A stretch of DNA of 64,000 nucleotides from Minisyncoccota bacterium (GCA_018657765.1 JABHWM010000018.1:186001-250000), one strand, 5' to 3'; shown: positions 46,289-56,838, counted from the first letter of the stretch. Notes: generated by a model from the sequence alone, not told the origin. Program-made: numbers and translations.

Positions 46289-49200
46289 ATGGGAAATATC
46301 ACAAAAAACTTTCTATATATATTAGTAGGACTAATAATTTACTTACTACTACTATTACTCATGGGTGAGTCATATCTTCAGTATGTTTTGTGGGGATTAG
46401 GATCTGGAATTGGAGTTTTTACAATCTTCAAGTGGGGTGACTGGCAACAAATAGATAGATATCCATTTATATTCATAGGTTGGACTTTGTTTTTTGTAAG
46501 CTTAATTATCAGTGCTATCTTTACTCAGAGCATTCCTTTGTCTATCAGCCAATTGGCCTTCTATGGTTTTGAGATAGTAATTTTCTTTACCATCCTAACA
46601 ATGCCAAAAAAAATAAAAGCTAGCTATCTACTAATAACTTTACTACTAACAACCTGGACTATTACATTAATAAGCATATTTTTTCAGTTTTTCCCAAAAT
46701 TTGCCAAGCTACTTCCAGGGATGAATATTCTCTATGCAACTTATGGTCACAATCATTTGGCAGCAATATTATTATTAGCACTACCTATTAGCTGGTGGTT
46801 TGCTATTAATAAAAAAAATGGGTTTGAAAATATTATCCCTAATTTTATTTTCCAATTTATACCGGTTATTTTCTCTATTGCTCTATTACTAAGCTTCGGA
46901 AGAACTGCTGTTTTAATTGGATTTATAGAATTGATTATTATTAAATTAGTTCTCAATAAACAAAAAACATCTATTCCAAAAAAACTCAAAAAAACTCAAC
47001 AATTTATTGAAATACTTTTTATCTTAGTTTTATTAGCCAAAGTATTTCTGTCTGCTGCAGACCTGCTAAAACCAGATTTTTCTTGTCCAGTTCCATACTT
47101 TAAAAAACAACTTTGTAAATCTGTTTCTACAGAACCCAGACCCCTTTACTGGTCACAAGCAATAGAAATAATTAAAGAGTTTCCTTTAACTGGGTCTGGA
47201 CCAAAAACCTTTGGTATTACCAGCACTAGATACCAACAAAATCCAGACATAGACACTTCTTATGCTCATAATGCTTTTTTGGAAACATATAGTGATCTTG
47301 GAATAGTTGGTGGGACTATATTTTTAGTGTTAATGCTAGGGATGTTAATTAAAATAACAAAAAAAGTAGAGAAAAAAATATCCTGGCAATTTTTAGTTTG
47401 GTTATCGATAGCAAGTATTTATACAGATGTGTTATTTGATTTTGACTGGAGCTTTTCTGGAGTATTTGCTTTTACATTGGTTTTAATAGCTATTGTCCTG
47501 AGAGAAAAAAAAGTAGTACCAACTCCTCCAAAAAAATCTATAATCAATAGTCTTCAGCAAAAAATAAAAAAAATCTATAAACCCAAACTATTAAAATCAT
47601 CAATCCTTATCATTGCCTCTATTCCCATAGTAATTAGTTTTATTTATCTAGGAGTAGAACTGAAAATCTATCAAAAAAATATTCAGCAAGCTTTTGAATT
47701 TTTTCCTTACTTTCATTGGCATAAGAAGATATATGAAACTAGCTTGCCTGAATCCAACTATGACAGGTTTTTAGAAATTTATAAAAATCATCCAGAATCT
47801 TATCCATTTTTTATCAAAAAAGAAAAAAACCCTGTAAAAAAAGCTTACTTACGACAACAACTATTTATTTTAGAACCCTGGAAAATAATTGATAATAGTA
47901 ACATTGATTATTATCTCTCTCAGGAAAAATGGGATCTAGCCCAACAAGAAATAGAAAAACTATATAAATTGAAAAAAATAAGTCTGGAAAAAGGATTTGG
48001 CTGGATATTTAGCTATGAAGATTCACAGAAACTAGCTAGCGACTCATTAAAAGTAGCTGATGGAGTTTTATTAGAAAAACCTATCGTAGCAGCTGATTTG
48101 TATAAACAAGCTCAAGAAATAGATGAATGGGCTTGGGATAAGCATGAAGCAAAAATTTTATCTTTAAAAGTAGATAATGATCCAGAAAAACAGCTTGAAT
48201 TCATGCGTAATTTTCCTAATGAAAAAAATGAGTTTTGGGGAAAATATAAGGATATTTACTCCATAAAATATCTTAAAATAATTACATATTTTCTGGAAAA
48301 TGGTAGTTTAGAAAAATATTTTTTAAATAAGCCAGCAAGTAATAATTCTAATACTCAACAAACATCAAATAAAATTGCCACTGACATAAAAAATATTTTA
48401 TCAGCAACAGATTGGCTTACTTGGGAAACATGGGAAATAATTAGTGAAACATATGGTAAAGAAATTAATAAAAACTCAAATTTTATAGAGAAACAACAAA
48501 GATTAGTCCAGGATTGGTATGAAATATGGAAAATATGTAGTAATACAGAAAACAAACAACAAAATAACGAAAAATATCAATTAAACTATAAATATAGCTT
48601 AAATCTTTCCAAAAATCTAATAAATATCGGAAATAATATTATTCCTTCTACTCATTCTGAAGAAAATATTATTAATAAAAACTACAAAAAAGCAGATGAA
48701 ATAATTCCTTTTATTTTGGAAACAGAAAAACTTTGGTTTGATTATCCTGAAATAGAAAAAAACGTTCTAAATAATAAAAAAACTTCTTATCTCAAAAACT
48801 ATCAACAATTCTTTGAAGAAAGTAACTATAAATACAGCTTCCGTTATGATGATCATTGGATTTTATGGAAAAGCTTATTTGAAGAATATTTATCAGAACA
48901 AAATCAAGATCTAGATAGTGCAGAAAAAATGATTGATATCTGGCAACCAATAGAAAACTGGAGTTATGAGGATAGGCTTGTGTTGGTAAAAGAGATTCAA
49001 GAGACAATAAATAAAAGCCTAAAAAATATAATTTATTCAAAAGAAAATCAAGATAATAACTGGGAAAAAGAAATAGAAAATAGAGCTATAAAAAGAATAA
49101 AAATAATGAATAAGTTAGCACCAAAAAACTACTGGATAGCTTCACAACCAGGAAACTTATATATTTATCTAAATAGGTTGGAGGAAGCAAAAGAATCTTT

Positions 49201-49342
49201 TCAAGCTTGTTTGGATACTTATAAATATCAAGAAAAAAAATCACATTCTGAATGTAAAACAGAATTAGAAAGCATAGAAAAAAAATATAAACTAAATACT
49301 AATAAGTTTTTTGAAACTGGAGAAAAAATATTTAACTATTAA
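46289..49342 (+). CDS. O-antigen ligase-like membrane protein with large C-terminal helical domain
   Basis: 1017 residues. Residues 1-~410 have about 12 membrane helices and the outer loop of the WaaL/Wzy (O-antigen ligase/polymerase) family: LYWSQAIEIIKEFPLTGSGPKTFG and YAHNAFLETYSDLGIVG, in which the His of HN is typically essential. Residues ~440-1017 form one more helix and then a long helical soluble domain rich in Trp, Lys and Asn (repeated EKxW, YExW patterns), probably TPR-like superhelix outside the membrane; the end LYIYLNRLEEAKESFQACL is TPR-like. It could ligate or polymerise glycan and hold an acceptor. Its last 4 bases overlap the convergent gene. Confidence 0.82.
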   Translation: MGNITKNFLYILVGLIIYLLLLLLMGESYLQYVLWGLGSGIGVFTIFKWGDWQQIDRYPFIFIGWTLFFVSLIISAIFTQSIPLSISQLAFYGFEIVIFFTILTMPKKIKASYLLITLLLTTWTITLISIFFQFFPKFAKLLPGMNILYATYGHNHLAAILLLALPISWWFAINKKNGFENIIPNFIFQFIPVIFSIALLLSFGRTAVLIGFIELIIIKLVLNKQKTSIPKKLKKTQQFIEILFILVLLAKVFLSAADLLKPDFSCPVPYFKKQLCKSVSTEPRPLYWSQAIEIIKEFPLTGSGPKTFGITSTRYQQNPDIDTSYAHNAFLETYSDLGIVGGTIFLVLMLGMLIKITKKVEKKISWQFLVWLSIASIYTDVLFDFDWSFSGVFAFTLVLIAIVLREKKVVPTPPKKSIINSLQQKIKKIYKPKLLKSSILIIASIPIVISFIYLGVELKIYQKNIQQAFEFFPYFHWHKKIYETSLPESNYDRFLEIYKNHPESYPFFIKKEKNPVKKAYLRQQLFILEPWKIIDNSNIDYYLSQEKWDLAQQEIEKLYKLKKISLEKGFGWIFSYEDSQKLASDSLKVADGVLLEKPIVAADLYKQAQEIDEWAWDKHEAKILSLKVDNDPEKQLEFMRNFPNEKNEFWGKYKDIYSIKYLKIITYFLENGSLEKYFLNKPASNNSNTQQTSNKIATDIKNILSATDWLTWETWEIISETYGKEINKNSNFIEKQQRLVQDWYEIWKICSNTENKQQNNEKYQLNYKYSLNLSKNLINIGNNIIPSTHSEENIINKNYKKADEIIPFILETEKLWFDYPEIEKNVLNNKKTSYLKNYQQFFEESNYKYSFRYDDHWILWKSLFEEYLSEQNQDLDSAEKMIDIWQPIENWSYEDRLVLVKEIQETINKSLKNIIYSKENQDNNWEKEIENRAIKRIKIMNKLAPKNYWIASQPGNLYIYLNRLEEAKESFQACLDTYKYQEKKSHSECKTELESIEKKYKLNTNKFFETGEKIFNY

Positions 49343-50058
49343 GTAACATTTAAAAAAATTATTTTTAACAAACTTATAAAGTCCATAAAATATCTCTTTA
49401 CTAACCTTCTTGGCTCCAAAAATAATCTCCATAACCATTCAAGGCCACTATCTTTCAAAAGTTTATGAGCTCTTGGCTTATCACCTACTAAAATATCTAG
49501 AGCTGATCCAACTCCAATCCCAACAAAACAGTCACTTAATTGATCAAAGTTAGCAACTAACCACTTTTCTTGTTTCAATGGGCCAACTGCAACTAATAAT
49601 ATATTAGCCCCTGATTTGCTTATCTTCTGTATTATTTTGTATTTTTCTTTGATTGGCCAAACATCATTCATTGGAGGTGCATAAACCCCACAAACAGCTT
49701 TATATTTATTTTTTGCTTGCCCCAAGACATCATTACTACTCCCTAATAAAAAAACTTTAAATCTGTCCTCTTTTAAAATCATTTCTGTCAAATCAGTTCC
49801 AGCAACTCGTTCAGACAACTTATTTTTTGTAAATACAGATAACCAGATTATAGGTACTCCATCAGCAAAAATAACTTTGGCAACCTGTTCATGTTTTTTC
49901 TTAAAGAGACCATTTTTATTTAACTGAACTAAAATATTAATATTAAGTGCAAAAAAAAGATTTTGTTTCTTTTTCTTAATACTTTTTTTAACCAAACTAA
50001 AAACATCTTCCAAAGAAACCAAATCAACTCTTTGGCTTAGTACTTTTGTTGACTTCAT
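49339..50058 (-). CDS. WecG/TagA/CpsF family glycosyltransferase (GT26)
   Basis: 239 residues from ATG 50058, overlapping the stop of the epimerase gene in TGATG. FFALNINILVQLNKN, FADGVPIIWLS, ERVAGTDLTEMIL, VFLLGSS and LLVAVGPLKQEKWL followed by GVGSALDILVGDKPRAHKLLKDSGLEWLWRL are the GT26 family marks; they use a UDP-sugar to extend a polyprenyl-linked sugar. The basic hydrophobic end may bind the membrane. Last gene of a four-gene minus-strand operon. Confidence 0.92.
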   Translation of the reverse strand: MKSTKVLSQRVDLVSLEDVFSLVKKSIKKKKQNLFFALNINILVQLNKNGLFKKKHEQVAKVIFADGVPIIWLSVFTKNKLSERVAGTDLTEMILKEDRFKVFLLGSSNDVLGQAKNKYKAVCGVYAPPMNDVWPIKEKYKIIQKISKSGANILLVAVGPLKQEKWLVANFDQLSDCFVGIGVGSALDILVGDKPRAHKLLKDSGLEWLWRLFLEPRRLVKRYFMDFISLLKIIFLNVT

Positions 50059-51050
50059 CAAATTCTACCTTCAATATCTTTAACTGTTTTGTTAAGACCA
50101 TCCTCAAATCCGACCTTAGGAATCCAACCCAGCTTCTTTAACTTGCTACTATCCAACATTCTTCTTTTAGATCCTTCTGGTTTTGACCGATCAAAATTTA
50201 AAATTAATTCTTTTGAACTAAAATAATCATTAATCAAATTAACAACTTCTTTTATTGATTTTTCATTATTAGAATCAACGTTATAAACTTCTCCAGGAAC
50301 ACCTTTCTCTGCAACAGTTAGTAAAGCACTTACAGCATCTTCAACATGCATAAAAGATCTTTTTTGATTTCCACTTCCAAATATATTTACTTTTTTCTTT
50401 GCTTCAATAAATTTGCGTACCATAACTGGAATAAAGTGACCTTTGTCATCAAAATTATCATTTTCTCCATAAACATTAATAAATCTCACCGAATAAGTAT
50501 CTAAAGAAGTATTTTCGTTATACCAAGAAGCAAGGTTCTCACCCATTTTTTTTGCTAGAGCATAACCCAACTTTGAAGGTTCTGGATTACTGATATCAGC
50601 ATCTTCTGGTGTAGGAACTTGATTATCCATTGCATTACTAGAGTAAACACTAGCAGAACTAACTTGAATAAATTTCTTAACACTATTACTCTTTTTTGCC
50701 ATTCTCAGTGGCATCATTTGTAAAAGCATATTATCTTCAAACATTACCTCTGTACGACCAAGATCATAATCAACACCTGTATTCAATGCAGCTAAATTGA
50801 AAACTATTTCTTGATTATCAAAGTATTTTTGAGATTTATTTTCATCACGAAGATCAGTATTAATTAGTTTAATATTACTTAAAATCTCCTTTAAAGTATC
50901 TTGTGAACCTCTAGAAAAATTATCTAGTATAGTAACTTTTGAACCCAATAAAACTAGTTTTTTTACAAGATGAGAACCAATAAAACCGGCTCCTCCAGTA
51001 ACTATTACTTTTTTATCTTGAAAAAAACTATATTCTTGTTTATTAGTCAT
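50058..51050 (-). CDS. NAD-dependent sugar epimerase/dehydratase (extended SDR)
   Basis: 330 residues. KVIVTGGAGFIGSHLV is the NAD-binding glycine motif, DNFSRGS follows, and SSASVYS plus YALAKK give the catalytic Ser and YxxxK. GHFIPVMVRKFIEA, RSFMHVEDAV and RRMLDSSKLKKLGW are typical of nucleotide-sugar epimerases and GDP-sugar reductases. It makes or converts an activated sugar for the neighbouring transferases. The exact substrate is not clear; UDP-glucose 4-epimerase-like and GDP-fucose synthase-like activities are both possible. Confidence 0.9.
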   Translation of the reverse strand: MTNKQEYSFFQDKKVIVTGGAGFIGSHLVKKLVLLGSKVTILDNFSRGSQDTLKEILSNIKLINTDLRDENKSQKYFDNQEIVFNLAALNTGVDYDLGRTEVMFEDNMLLQMMPLRMAKKSNSVKKFIQVSSASVYSSNAMDNQVPTPEDADISNPEPSKLGYALAKKMGENLASWYNENTSLDTYSVRFINVYGENDNFDDKGHFIPVMVRKFIEAKKKVNIFGSGNQKRSFMHVEDAVSALLTVAEKGVPGEVYNVDSNNEKSIKEVVNLINDYFSSKELILNFDRSKPEGSKRRMLDSSKLKKLGWIPKVGFEDGLNKTVKDIEGRI

Positions 51051-51073
51051 GAATACATTCTAACACTTTAAGT

Positions 51074-52243
51074 CTAGAAAATACTCTTTTTAGAAAAGAA
51101 TTTTTTTAATGTTTTTTTTGAGTGATACCTGTCTATATTTTTTACAGCTTTTTTAGATAAACTACTTCTTAGTTTAGAGTTTTTAAGTAACTTAATGACT
51201 CCTTTTCCAAATTCTTTTTCAGAAGTTGCTTCTATTCCGTTATTCGATGAAAGTCCCCAGGTAGCTTGATTTGTAGAGACAACAGGTAATCCATAACTAA
51301 GATAAGTCAAAATCTTAACCTTTATTCCACTATTAATTAAAATTGGTGCTATAGCTATAGCACTCTTTTTATAAATATCTTCTAAATCTTTGACATATCC
51401 ATGTAATTCAACTCCTTTAAAACCAGATAAATACTCAATTAAATCATCTTTAGCCATTTGACCAATAATATGTAGTTTGATTTTAGGAAATTCCTTTCTA
51501 ATATCTATCCAAAAGTTATCAAGAAACCACTTTAGACCATCTGTATTCTCCATCCAACTCAATAATCCAGTGAAAACTATATCTTTTGATTTTACATTAA
51601 AAGCATTCTTTCTTTTCGGAACAATAGTGGGCATCAAAGATATTTTTGCAGAAGATAATGTTTTTAATCTTTCATAGGTATTTGGAGCAATAGCCCAAAT
51701 CTGATCAACTTTATTAAGAACTAATCTTTCATAGATTAAACATTTTACATATTCTGTTAAGAAGAATAATTTTAATAAAAGATTTTTTACACTTTTAATT
51801 CTCTTCATTAAGAGATCTGTAATATCTTCATCATCAATATAAATATTTTTTTCAGATTTTGTTTTTAAATACTGTAAAGTAGAAAAACCATCATAAAAAA
51901 CATAGTCATAATTATTTTTTTCATATAATGAGTTTGCTAACTTATCCAGTTTAGAATCATACATTTTTTTCACTCTGACAGGGATAATACTAAAAAGTAA
52001 TTTGAAAATCGTTAATAAATAAAAAATATTAAACTCACTAAAAATAGAATTCTTCTCTGTAGTATAAATACTCAGATTCTTTGCTTTAAATTCATTTTTC
52101 ACCATTTTGGGATAATGAATACAACAAACATCTACTTTAAAACCTTCTTCCAAAAGATACTCTATAGTATGCCTTGTCTTAACTGTTGTACCAGTTACTG
52201 CAGAAGGATATACCTGAGTAATAAAAAGTAGTTTTTTTTTCAT
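51074..52243 (-). CDS. GT4-family glycosyltransferase
   Basis: 389 residues with a GT-B fold. N-terminal LLFITQVYPSAVTGTTVKTRHTIEYLLEEGF, C-terminal half IVFTGLLSWMENTDGLKWFLDNFW, KLHIIGQ, VELHGYVKDLEDIYKKSAIAIAPI and the donor loop SGIKVKILTYLSYGLPVVST. This resembles GT4 enzymes in exopolysaccharide clusters. The Glu of the usual E-x7-E donor motif is replaced (SGIKVKILTYLS), so the donor may differ. Start overlaps the preceding GT2 gene by 4 bases. Confidence 0.85.
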   Translation of the reverse strand: MKKKLLFITQVYPSAVTGTTVKTRHTIEYLLEEGFKVDVCCIHYPKMVKNEFKAKNLSIYTTEKNSIFSEFNIFYLLTIFKLLFSIIPVRVKKMYDSKLDKLANSLYEKNNYDYVFYDGFSTLQYLKTKSEKNIYIDDEDITDLLMKRIKSVKNLLLKLFFLTEYVKCLIYERLVLNKVDQIWAIAPNTYERLKTLSSAKISLMPTIVPKRKNAFNVKSKDIVFTGLLSWMENTDGLKWFLDNFWIDIRKEFPKIKLHIIGQMAKDDLIEYLSGFKGVELHGYVKDLEDIYKKSAIAIAPILINSGIKVKILTYLSYGLPVVSTNQATWGLSSNNGIEATSEKEFGKGVIKLLKNSKLRSSLSKKAVKNIDRYHSKKTLKKFFSKKSIF

Positions 52244-53160
52244 TTATTAATCCTTCTTTCAAAGAAACTATAAAGGTCACTGTAAAATCTAATAAACTTA
52301 GTAACAAAAAGTACTAGGATTAAATTTAACATAAAAAACAAATAAAATACTTTTTTCTTTTTATAACTTTTTAAAAAAAATAAAGAGAACGGTATTATTT
52401 TCTTTTTTCTTTTAATATCTAATTTTTTTCTAAAAGAATTCCATTTCTTTTTATATACTAAATTAGATCTTGTAGAAAAAATAATTTTCTTATAGAAAGA
52501 TAAAAAAGAAGTGGGATCTTTATGAAATACAACCATTTTTTTATTAAAAATAGCCATACCTCCTTCTCTCTGAATCTGCATACCTATATCAGAATCTTCA
52601 CAAGCTCCAGAAAAAGCATTTACTCTTGATTCATCAAAAAAAATATTTTTTTCTTTCAAATATTTTTTGTTATAGACAATATTTTTACTGTCTAAAACTT
52701 CTAAATCAATAACTTTTTCACCATTTATTTGATTTTTTTTCCAAAACTCATTCAAAACAAAAAATGTAAAAGAAAAGATACTATCTAGATAAAAGGTTTT
52801 TGATAAACCAGTTATAGCAGCGACACTTTGATTTTTTTCAGTTGATACTAAAATATTTTTATACCAATTCTTATCAGCAATACAGTCATCATCAATAAAA
52901 GCGACCCAATTACCACTAGCTTCTTTCAAACCACGATTACGAACATAAGGAAAACCAATTTTTTTCTCACAAACGTACTTAATATTAATATTATTTTTTT
53001 CAGAAATTTTATTAACTATATCTTTTGTATTATCAGATGAATTATTATCTATTACTATCAATTCATCTAACTTTTCAGTTTGAAGTAATAATGAAGAAAT
53101 ACACTCATTTAAACTACTAGATCTGTCTTTGGTCACTATAACGATAGAAACTTTAATCAT
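52240..53160 (-). CDS. GT2-family glycosyltransferase
   Basis: 306 residues from ATG 53160. VSIVIVTKDRSSSLNECISSLL, LDELIVIDNNSSDNT, RNRGLKEASGNWVAFIDDDCIADKNW (DxD-type metal site) and SGACEDSDIGMQIQREG are the GT-A fold of family 2. The C-terminal part has a membrane-like helix (KVFYLFFMLNLILVLFVTKF). First gene of the operon running to 49339. It adds a sugar to the glycan repeat unit. Confidence 0.9.
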   Translation of the reverse strand: MIKVSIVIVTKDRSSSLNECISSLLLQTEKLDELIVIDNNSSDNTKDIVNKISEKNNINIKYVCEKKIGFPYVRNRGLKEASGNWVAFIDDDCIADKNWYKNILVSTEKNQSVAAITGLSKTFYLDSIFSFTFFVLNEFWKKNQINGEKVIDLEVLDSKNIVYNKKYLKEKNIFFDESRVNAFSGACEDSDIGMQIQREGGMAIFNKKMVVFHKDPTSFLSFYKKIIFSTRSNLVYKKKWNSFRKKLDIKRKKKIIPFSLFFLKSYKKKKVFYLFFMLNLILVLFVTKFIRFYSDLYSFFERRINK

Positions 53161-53286
53161 AAAAAAAACCAAACTAAATAATAAGATTATTATACTTTGT
53201 TTTTATCTAGATAAATCATTTATTTAAAACCAAGTTTACTTTATCTATAGAATAAAAAACAATCTATAATAAAATTTGTAAAATAA

Positions 53287-54513
53287 ATGAAAATAGCATT
53301 CTTTCTTTCTAACTACCCTGTTTTTAGTGAAACTTTTATTACAAATGAAATTTTCTGGCTTCAAAAAAGTAAAATTGAAGGAAAAATATGGTATGAAATT
53401 TCAGAAAATAAGGAAAAACAACCAAATAGCAAAAATATAAAGTTTAGTACAAAAAAAATTCCTTATAAAATATTAAGTAAGAAAAATATAACATTAATCA
53501 TAAAAGCACATTTTTATTGGATCAAAAAAAATCCTATTGAATATTTCAAGTATATTTTTATATTTCCAATAAAAATAAAATGGATAAACATAAGGAGTAT
53601 AATAAAAGCTCCTTTAGTAGCTAATCAACTAAAAAAATATAATCCAGATTTAATTTATAATCATGACTCTGATAATGCTTACTATCTTGCTTTACTTTGT
53701 TCAAAGTTAAATAATATTCCCTTAATAACTATTTTTCATACATATCATTTATTTCATCGAGTAAAAAAAATAAAAACTAAGATTAAAGAATCAGATGCTG
53801 TTATTTTTCAATCAGAATATAGTAAGAAATACGTAGAAAAACAATTAAAAAACTCAATATTAAATAAAAAGCTCCATGTAATATCATCTGCTGGAATAGA
53901 TACTAATTTTTTCAAGAAAAAAAAAGATCTTTTCCAAAAAGAAAAAATTATTAAACTTATCACTATAGGTAGATTGGAAGAAACTAAAGGATTTAATTTT
54001 TTAATTCAAGCTATAAGTATTCTTAAAAAACAAAACTTTAAAGTAAAATGTAAAATAGTTGGTGATGGATCACAAAAGAAAAAATTAATTAACCTAAGAA
54101 ATTCATTTAATTTAATCAAAGAAATAAATTTCCTAGGAAAAGTACCACACAATCAAAAGCTAATTAAATATTTATCAGAAGCAGAAATTTTTATTCTTCC
54201 CTCAGTAATTAGTCAAACAGGAGACCGAGATATGCAACCTAATGTAGTTAAAGAAGCTATGTCTATGGAGCTTTTAACTATTGCTTCTAGGTTAGGTGGA
54301 ATAAATGAAGTCATTTCAAATAAAAAAAATGGATTTCTATTAGAAAATACATCTCCAGAATATATTGCAAATAAAATTAAGAAGGTGTGGTTACTTTCTT
54401 CAAAAGAAAAAATTAACATCGGTACAAAAGCTAGAAAGACTATAATAAATAAATTTGAATCCCAAAAAATAAATCAACAATTAATATCACTATTCTCTAA
54501 ATATGAAAAATAA
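53287..54513 (+). CDS. GT4-family glycosyltransferase
   Basis: 408 residues. MKIAFFLSNYPVFSETFITNEI matches the start of GT4 enzymes of the colanic-acid type. The second domain has LITIGRLEETKGFNFLIQA, KIVGDGSQKKKL, FLGKVP, EAEIFILPS and DMQPNVVKEAMSMELLTIASRLGGINEVI, a full GT4 donor site (P-NV-KEAM). It overlaps the next gene by 11 bases, so the two are coupled. Confidence 0.92.
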   Translation: MKIAFFLSNYPVFSETFITNEIFWLQKSKIEGKIWYEISENKEKQPNSKNIKFSTKKIPYKILSKKNITLIIKAHFYWIKKNPIEYFKYIFIFPIKIKWINIRSIIKAPLVANQLKKYNPDLIYNHDSDNAYYLALLCSKLNNIPLITIFHTYHLFHRVKKIKTKIKESDAVIFQSEYSKKYVEKQLKNSILNKKLHVISSAGIDTNFFKKKKDLFQKEKIIKLITIGRLEETKGFNFLIQAISILKKQNFKVKCKIVGDGSQKKKLINLRNSFNLIKEINFLGKVPHNQKLIKYLSEAEIFILPSVISQTGDRDMQPNVVKEAMSMELLTIASRLGGINEVISNKKNGFLLENTSPEYIANKIKKVWLLSSKEKINIGTKARKTIINKFESQKINQQLISLFSKYEK

Positions 54514-55972
54514 AAAATATTATTTTTTTCTAGGATTAATTTTTGCTATTGGATTTTTAATAAGAATATTATTCTCTTTGAACCAACCATTCTGGCTAGA
54601 TGAAAAATATTCTGTTTTCTTTGCTACACAGTTTAGTAGTTCAGAATTATTAATAAATTTTTCTAATGATGCTAATCCTGGTTTATATTATATTTTTGTA
54701 AAATATTTATTAAAAATAACAACAAATATTTTTAATCTTAGACTTATTACATCAATAATTCCTCAAATATTTGGTGCTTATATATTAACAAAAGCATTAA
54801 AAAATAAAAAAGAATCTTTGTTATTATCTACCCTTATATTAATAAATCCATTTTTTATTGAATTATCCTGGCAACTTAGAGGATATAGTTTATCAATGCT
54901 TGTAGCATCTATCAGTTACTTCCTGATAATAAAACTAAAAGAAAAATATAGTAAAAAAATATTAGTTAGCCTGATAATGCTACTAATAATAGGAAATATG
55001 ATTCATTATGCAATGTATTTATTTAGTTTTTTCACCTGTGTATATCTAATCTATGATTGGAAAAATAAATCTTTAATACTAAAAACAGGTATTCTTTTCA
55101 TTGTCTCTTTAAGTTTGCTTAGTCAATTTTTCATTCAAAATAATAATATATCTAACTATAAATCACAATTTACTGAAGTCAGTTGGATATCAAAACCTAA
55201 TATTACAAATATTCCAACAGTGTATCTGTTTAGTTTTGGTATGTTAACAAATAAACAGCTTTATAATTATAACCAACCCAACATAGGCATAATTGCCATT
55301 GAATATATATTACTCATTTCAATATTAATTTTTATTAAAAATAAAAAGAATATTTCTACTATATTATTTTTAATACCATATTTATCAATATTAGGTATTT
55401 CTATAGTAATACCATTTTTGTCAAAAAGTGTTTTTTTTACAGATATTATTCCAGATATATCTATATTTATACCAAGAATACATATTCCTTTTATAATAAT
55501 ATTCTGGATCACAATAACAAAGATATTTCTTAAAAAATTTGAAAAAATAAAAAAAAGATCAGAAATTATTTATAAGATAGTTTTTATAAACTTAATTATC
55601 TATCTACTGCATGTTAATTTTATTAACTATTCACAAGTTAATAACGATTTTATAGAAAGACAAAATAACCTAAATTTAATAAAAAATAATTATCAGATAT
55701 TTTCAAAAAAAACCCATATCTGGCCTCATTGGATTTTGATTGAAGCTATTGATTTAAACAATCTAAGTGAAATAGATAATATAAAAAATTTAAAAAAATC
55801 ATCAAAAGAATCAGAGAAAAACTTTTATCTAGAAGATAAAAAAATGGACATAACTGAATTCCAAATTTTTACTTATGATCCAATCATGTCTAACAAAAAA
55901 ACAATTCAAGAACATTGTGAAACTAAAGAAAATATTGGAAGTTTTAGTAAATTGAATTGTAATAAATTTTAA
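54503..55972 (+). CDS. GT-C fold membrane glycosyltransferase (GT39-like)
   Basis: 489 residues with ~11 membrane helices. After the first helix comes QPFWLDEKYSVFFATQ and then NDANPGLYYIFVKY, the Asp-Glu and N-P-G-x-Y positions of the GT-C family; the gene at 4202 has GDEAYSIW and HPPGYY in the same places. The soluble tail of ~100 residues ends in two Cys. Overlaps the preceding GT4 gene and also the convergent gene at 55969. Probably acts on a polyprenyl-linked sugar or glycan. Confidence 0.78.
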   Translation: MKNKKYYFFLGLIFAIGFLIRILFSLNQPFWLDEKYSVFFATQFSSSELLINFSNDANPGLYYIFVKYLLKITTNIFNLRLITSIIPQIFGAYILTKALKNKKESLLLSTLILINPFFIELSWQLRGYSLSMLVASISYFLIIKLKEKYSKKILVSLIMLLIIGNMIHYAMYLFSFFTCVYLIYDWKNKSLILKTGILFIVSLSLLSQFFIQNNNISNYKSQFTEVSWISKPNITNIPTVYLFSFGMLTNKQLYNYNQPNIGIIAIEYILLISILIFIKNKKNISTILFLIPYLSILGISIVIPFLSKSVFFTDIIPDISIFIPRIHIPFIIIFWITITKIFLKKFEKIKKRSEIIYKIVFINLIIYLLHVNFINYSQVNNDFIERQNNLNLIKNNYQIFSKKTHIWPHWILIEAIDLNNLSEIDNIKNLKKSSKESEKNFYLEDKKMDITEFQIFTYDPIMSNKKTIQEHCETKENIGSFSKLNCNKF

Positions 55973-56838
55973 TCAAGTATTTTTTCAATCTTAAAGTAAA
56001 TATTAAAATTATCGAAAGATAGAGGTATCTTTTTACCCAAAACAATCTTATCTTCTCTTCTATAGAAATAATGATTATTTACTTTGCTAACATCTAACTC
56101 TAATAAAATATTAGCTTGCTTTCTCTCAGGATCAATAATTTTAATGAGAGAATTATTATAAATAAATTCTTTATATCCAGCACTTTTATCTATCCTTATA
56201 ATCTCAGCTATAACTTTTCCCTTATTATTTTTAATAATAGATCCAGAATTTACTCCGTCTATAAAATAATTTTTAACACCTACAAATCTCACCTCAGCAT
56301 CTCTCTCAATCTCTTCATTATCTTCATTCTCTAAAGTTCCTTCAACTAATATTTTTTGAGTTTTTGGCTCAAAAAAACTTGTATTTATGTTATGAATTAC
56401 ACCAGGGATAACAGTTGATCCTATTTTAAAAATATGATGATCTCCAACTAATAAAGGTTGTCCCTGATATAAATATTGATTATTACGCTTATTAAATGTT
56501 GTCTTTACTTTTAAAGTAACAAAAACTGTTTGTTCAGATATTTTAAAGTCTAGATTTGGATAATAAAGAATATCAATCAATTCTAAGTCATCAATCTTAA
56601 ATAAATCTTTATTTTTCATATTAATTTTTAAGTTTTCAATATACCAATCAGTTGGCTTATAAAACCAAAGATTTTGAAAAGAATTGTTACCACTAGAAAT
56701 TTCTAGTGTTACATAGACATAAGAGGATTCTCTAAGAAAAAATAAGGCAGCAATTATTAAAGTAATAAAAAACAAGCTAATACCCAGAAGGTCTATAAAG
56801 CCTAATTTTATCAAAAATTTTTTTATTTTTTTTAACAT
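55969..56838 (-). CDS. Membrane-anchored beta-rich protein, DUF4330-like
   Basis: 289 residues: a short basic start, one membrane helix (FIDLLGISLFFITLIIAALFFL), then an all-beta extracytoplasmic part with repeated strand pairs (FDIKVTVFVTLKVKT type, VGDHHIFKIGSTVIPGVIHNI). The FIDLLG entry to the helix and the HHIFKIGST region resemble DUF4330, often found in polysaccharide clusters. Its upstream neighbour on the same strand is an O-antigen ligase-like protein, 25 bp away, so they may work together. Confidence 0.55.
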   Translation of the reverse strand: MLKKIKKFLIKLGFIDLLGISLFFITLIIAALFFLRESSYVYVTLEISSGNNSFQNLWFYKPTDWYIENLKINMKNKDLFKIDDLELIDILYYPNLDFKISEQTVFVTLKVKTTFNKRNNQYLYQGQPLLVGDHHIFKIGSTVIPGVIHNINTSFFEPKTQKILVEGTLENEDNEEIERDAEVRFVGVKNYFIDGVNSGSIIKNNKGKVIAEIIRIDKSAGYKEFIYNNSLIKIIDPERKQANILLELDVSKVNNHYFYRREDKIVLGKKIPLSFDNFNIYFKIEKILD

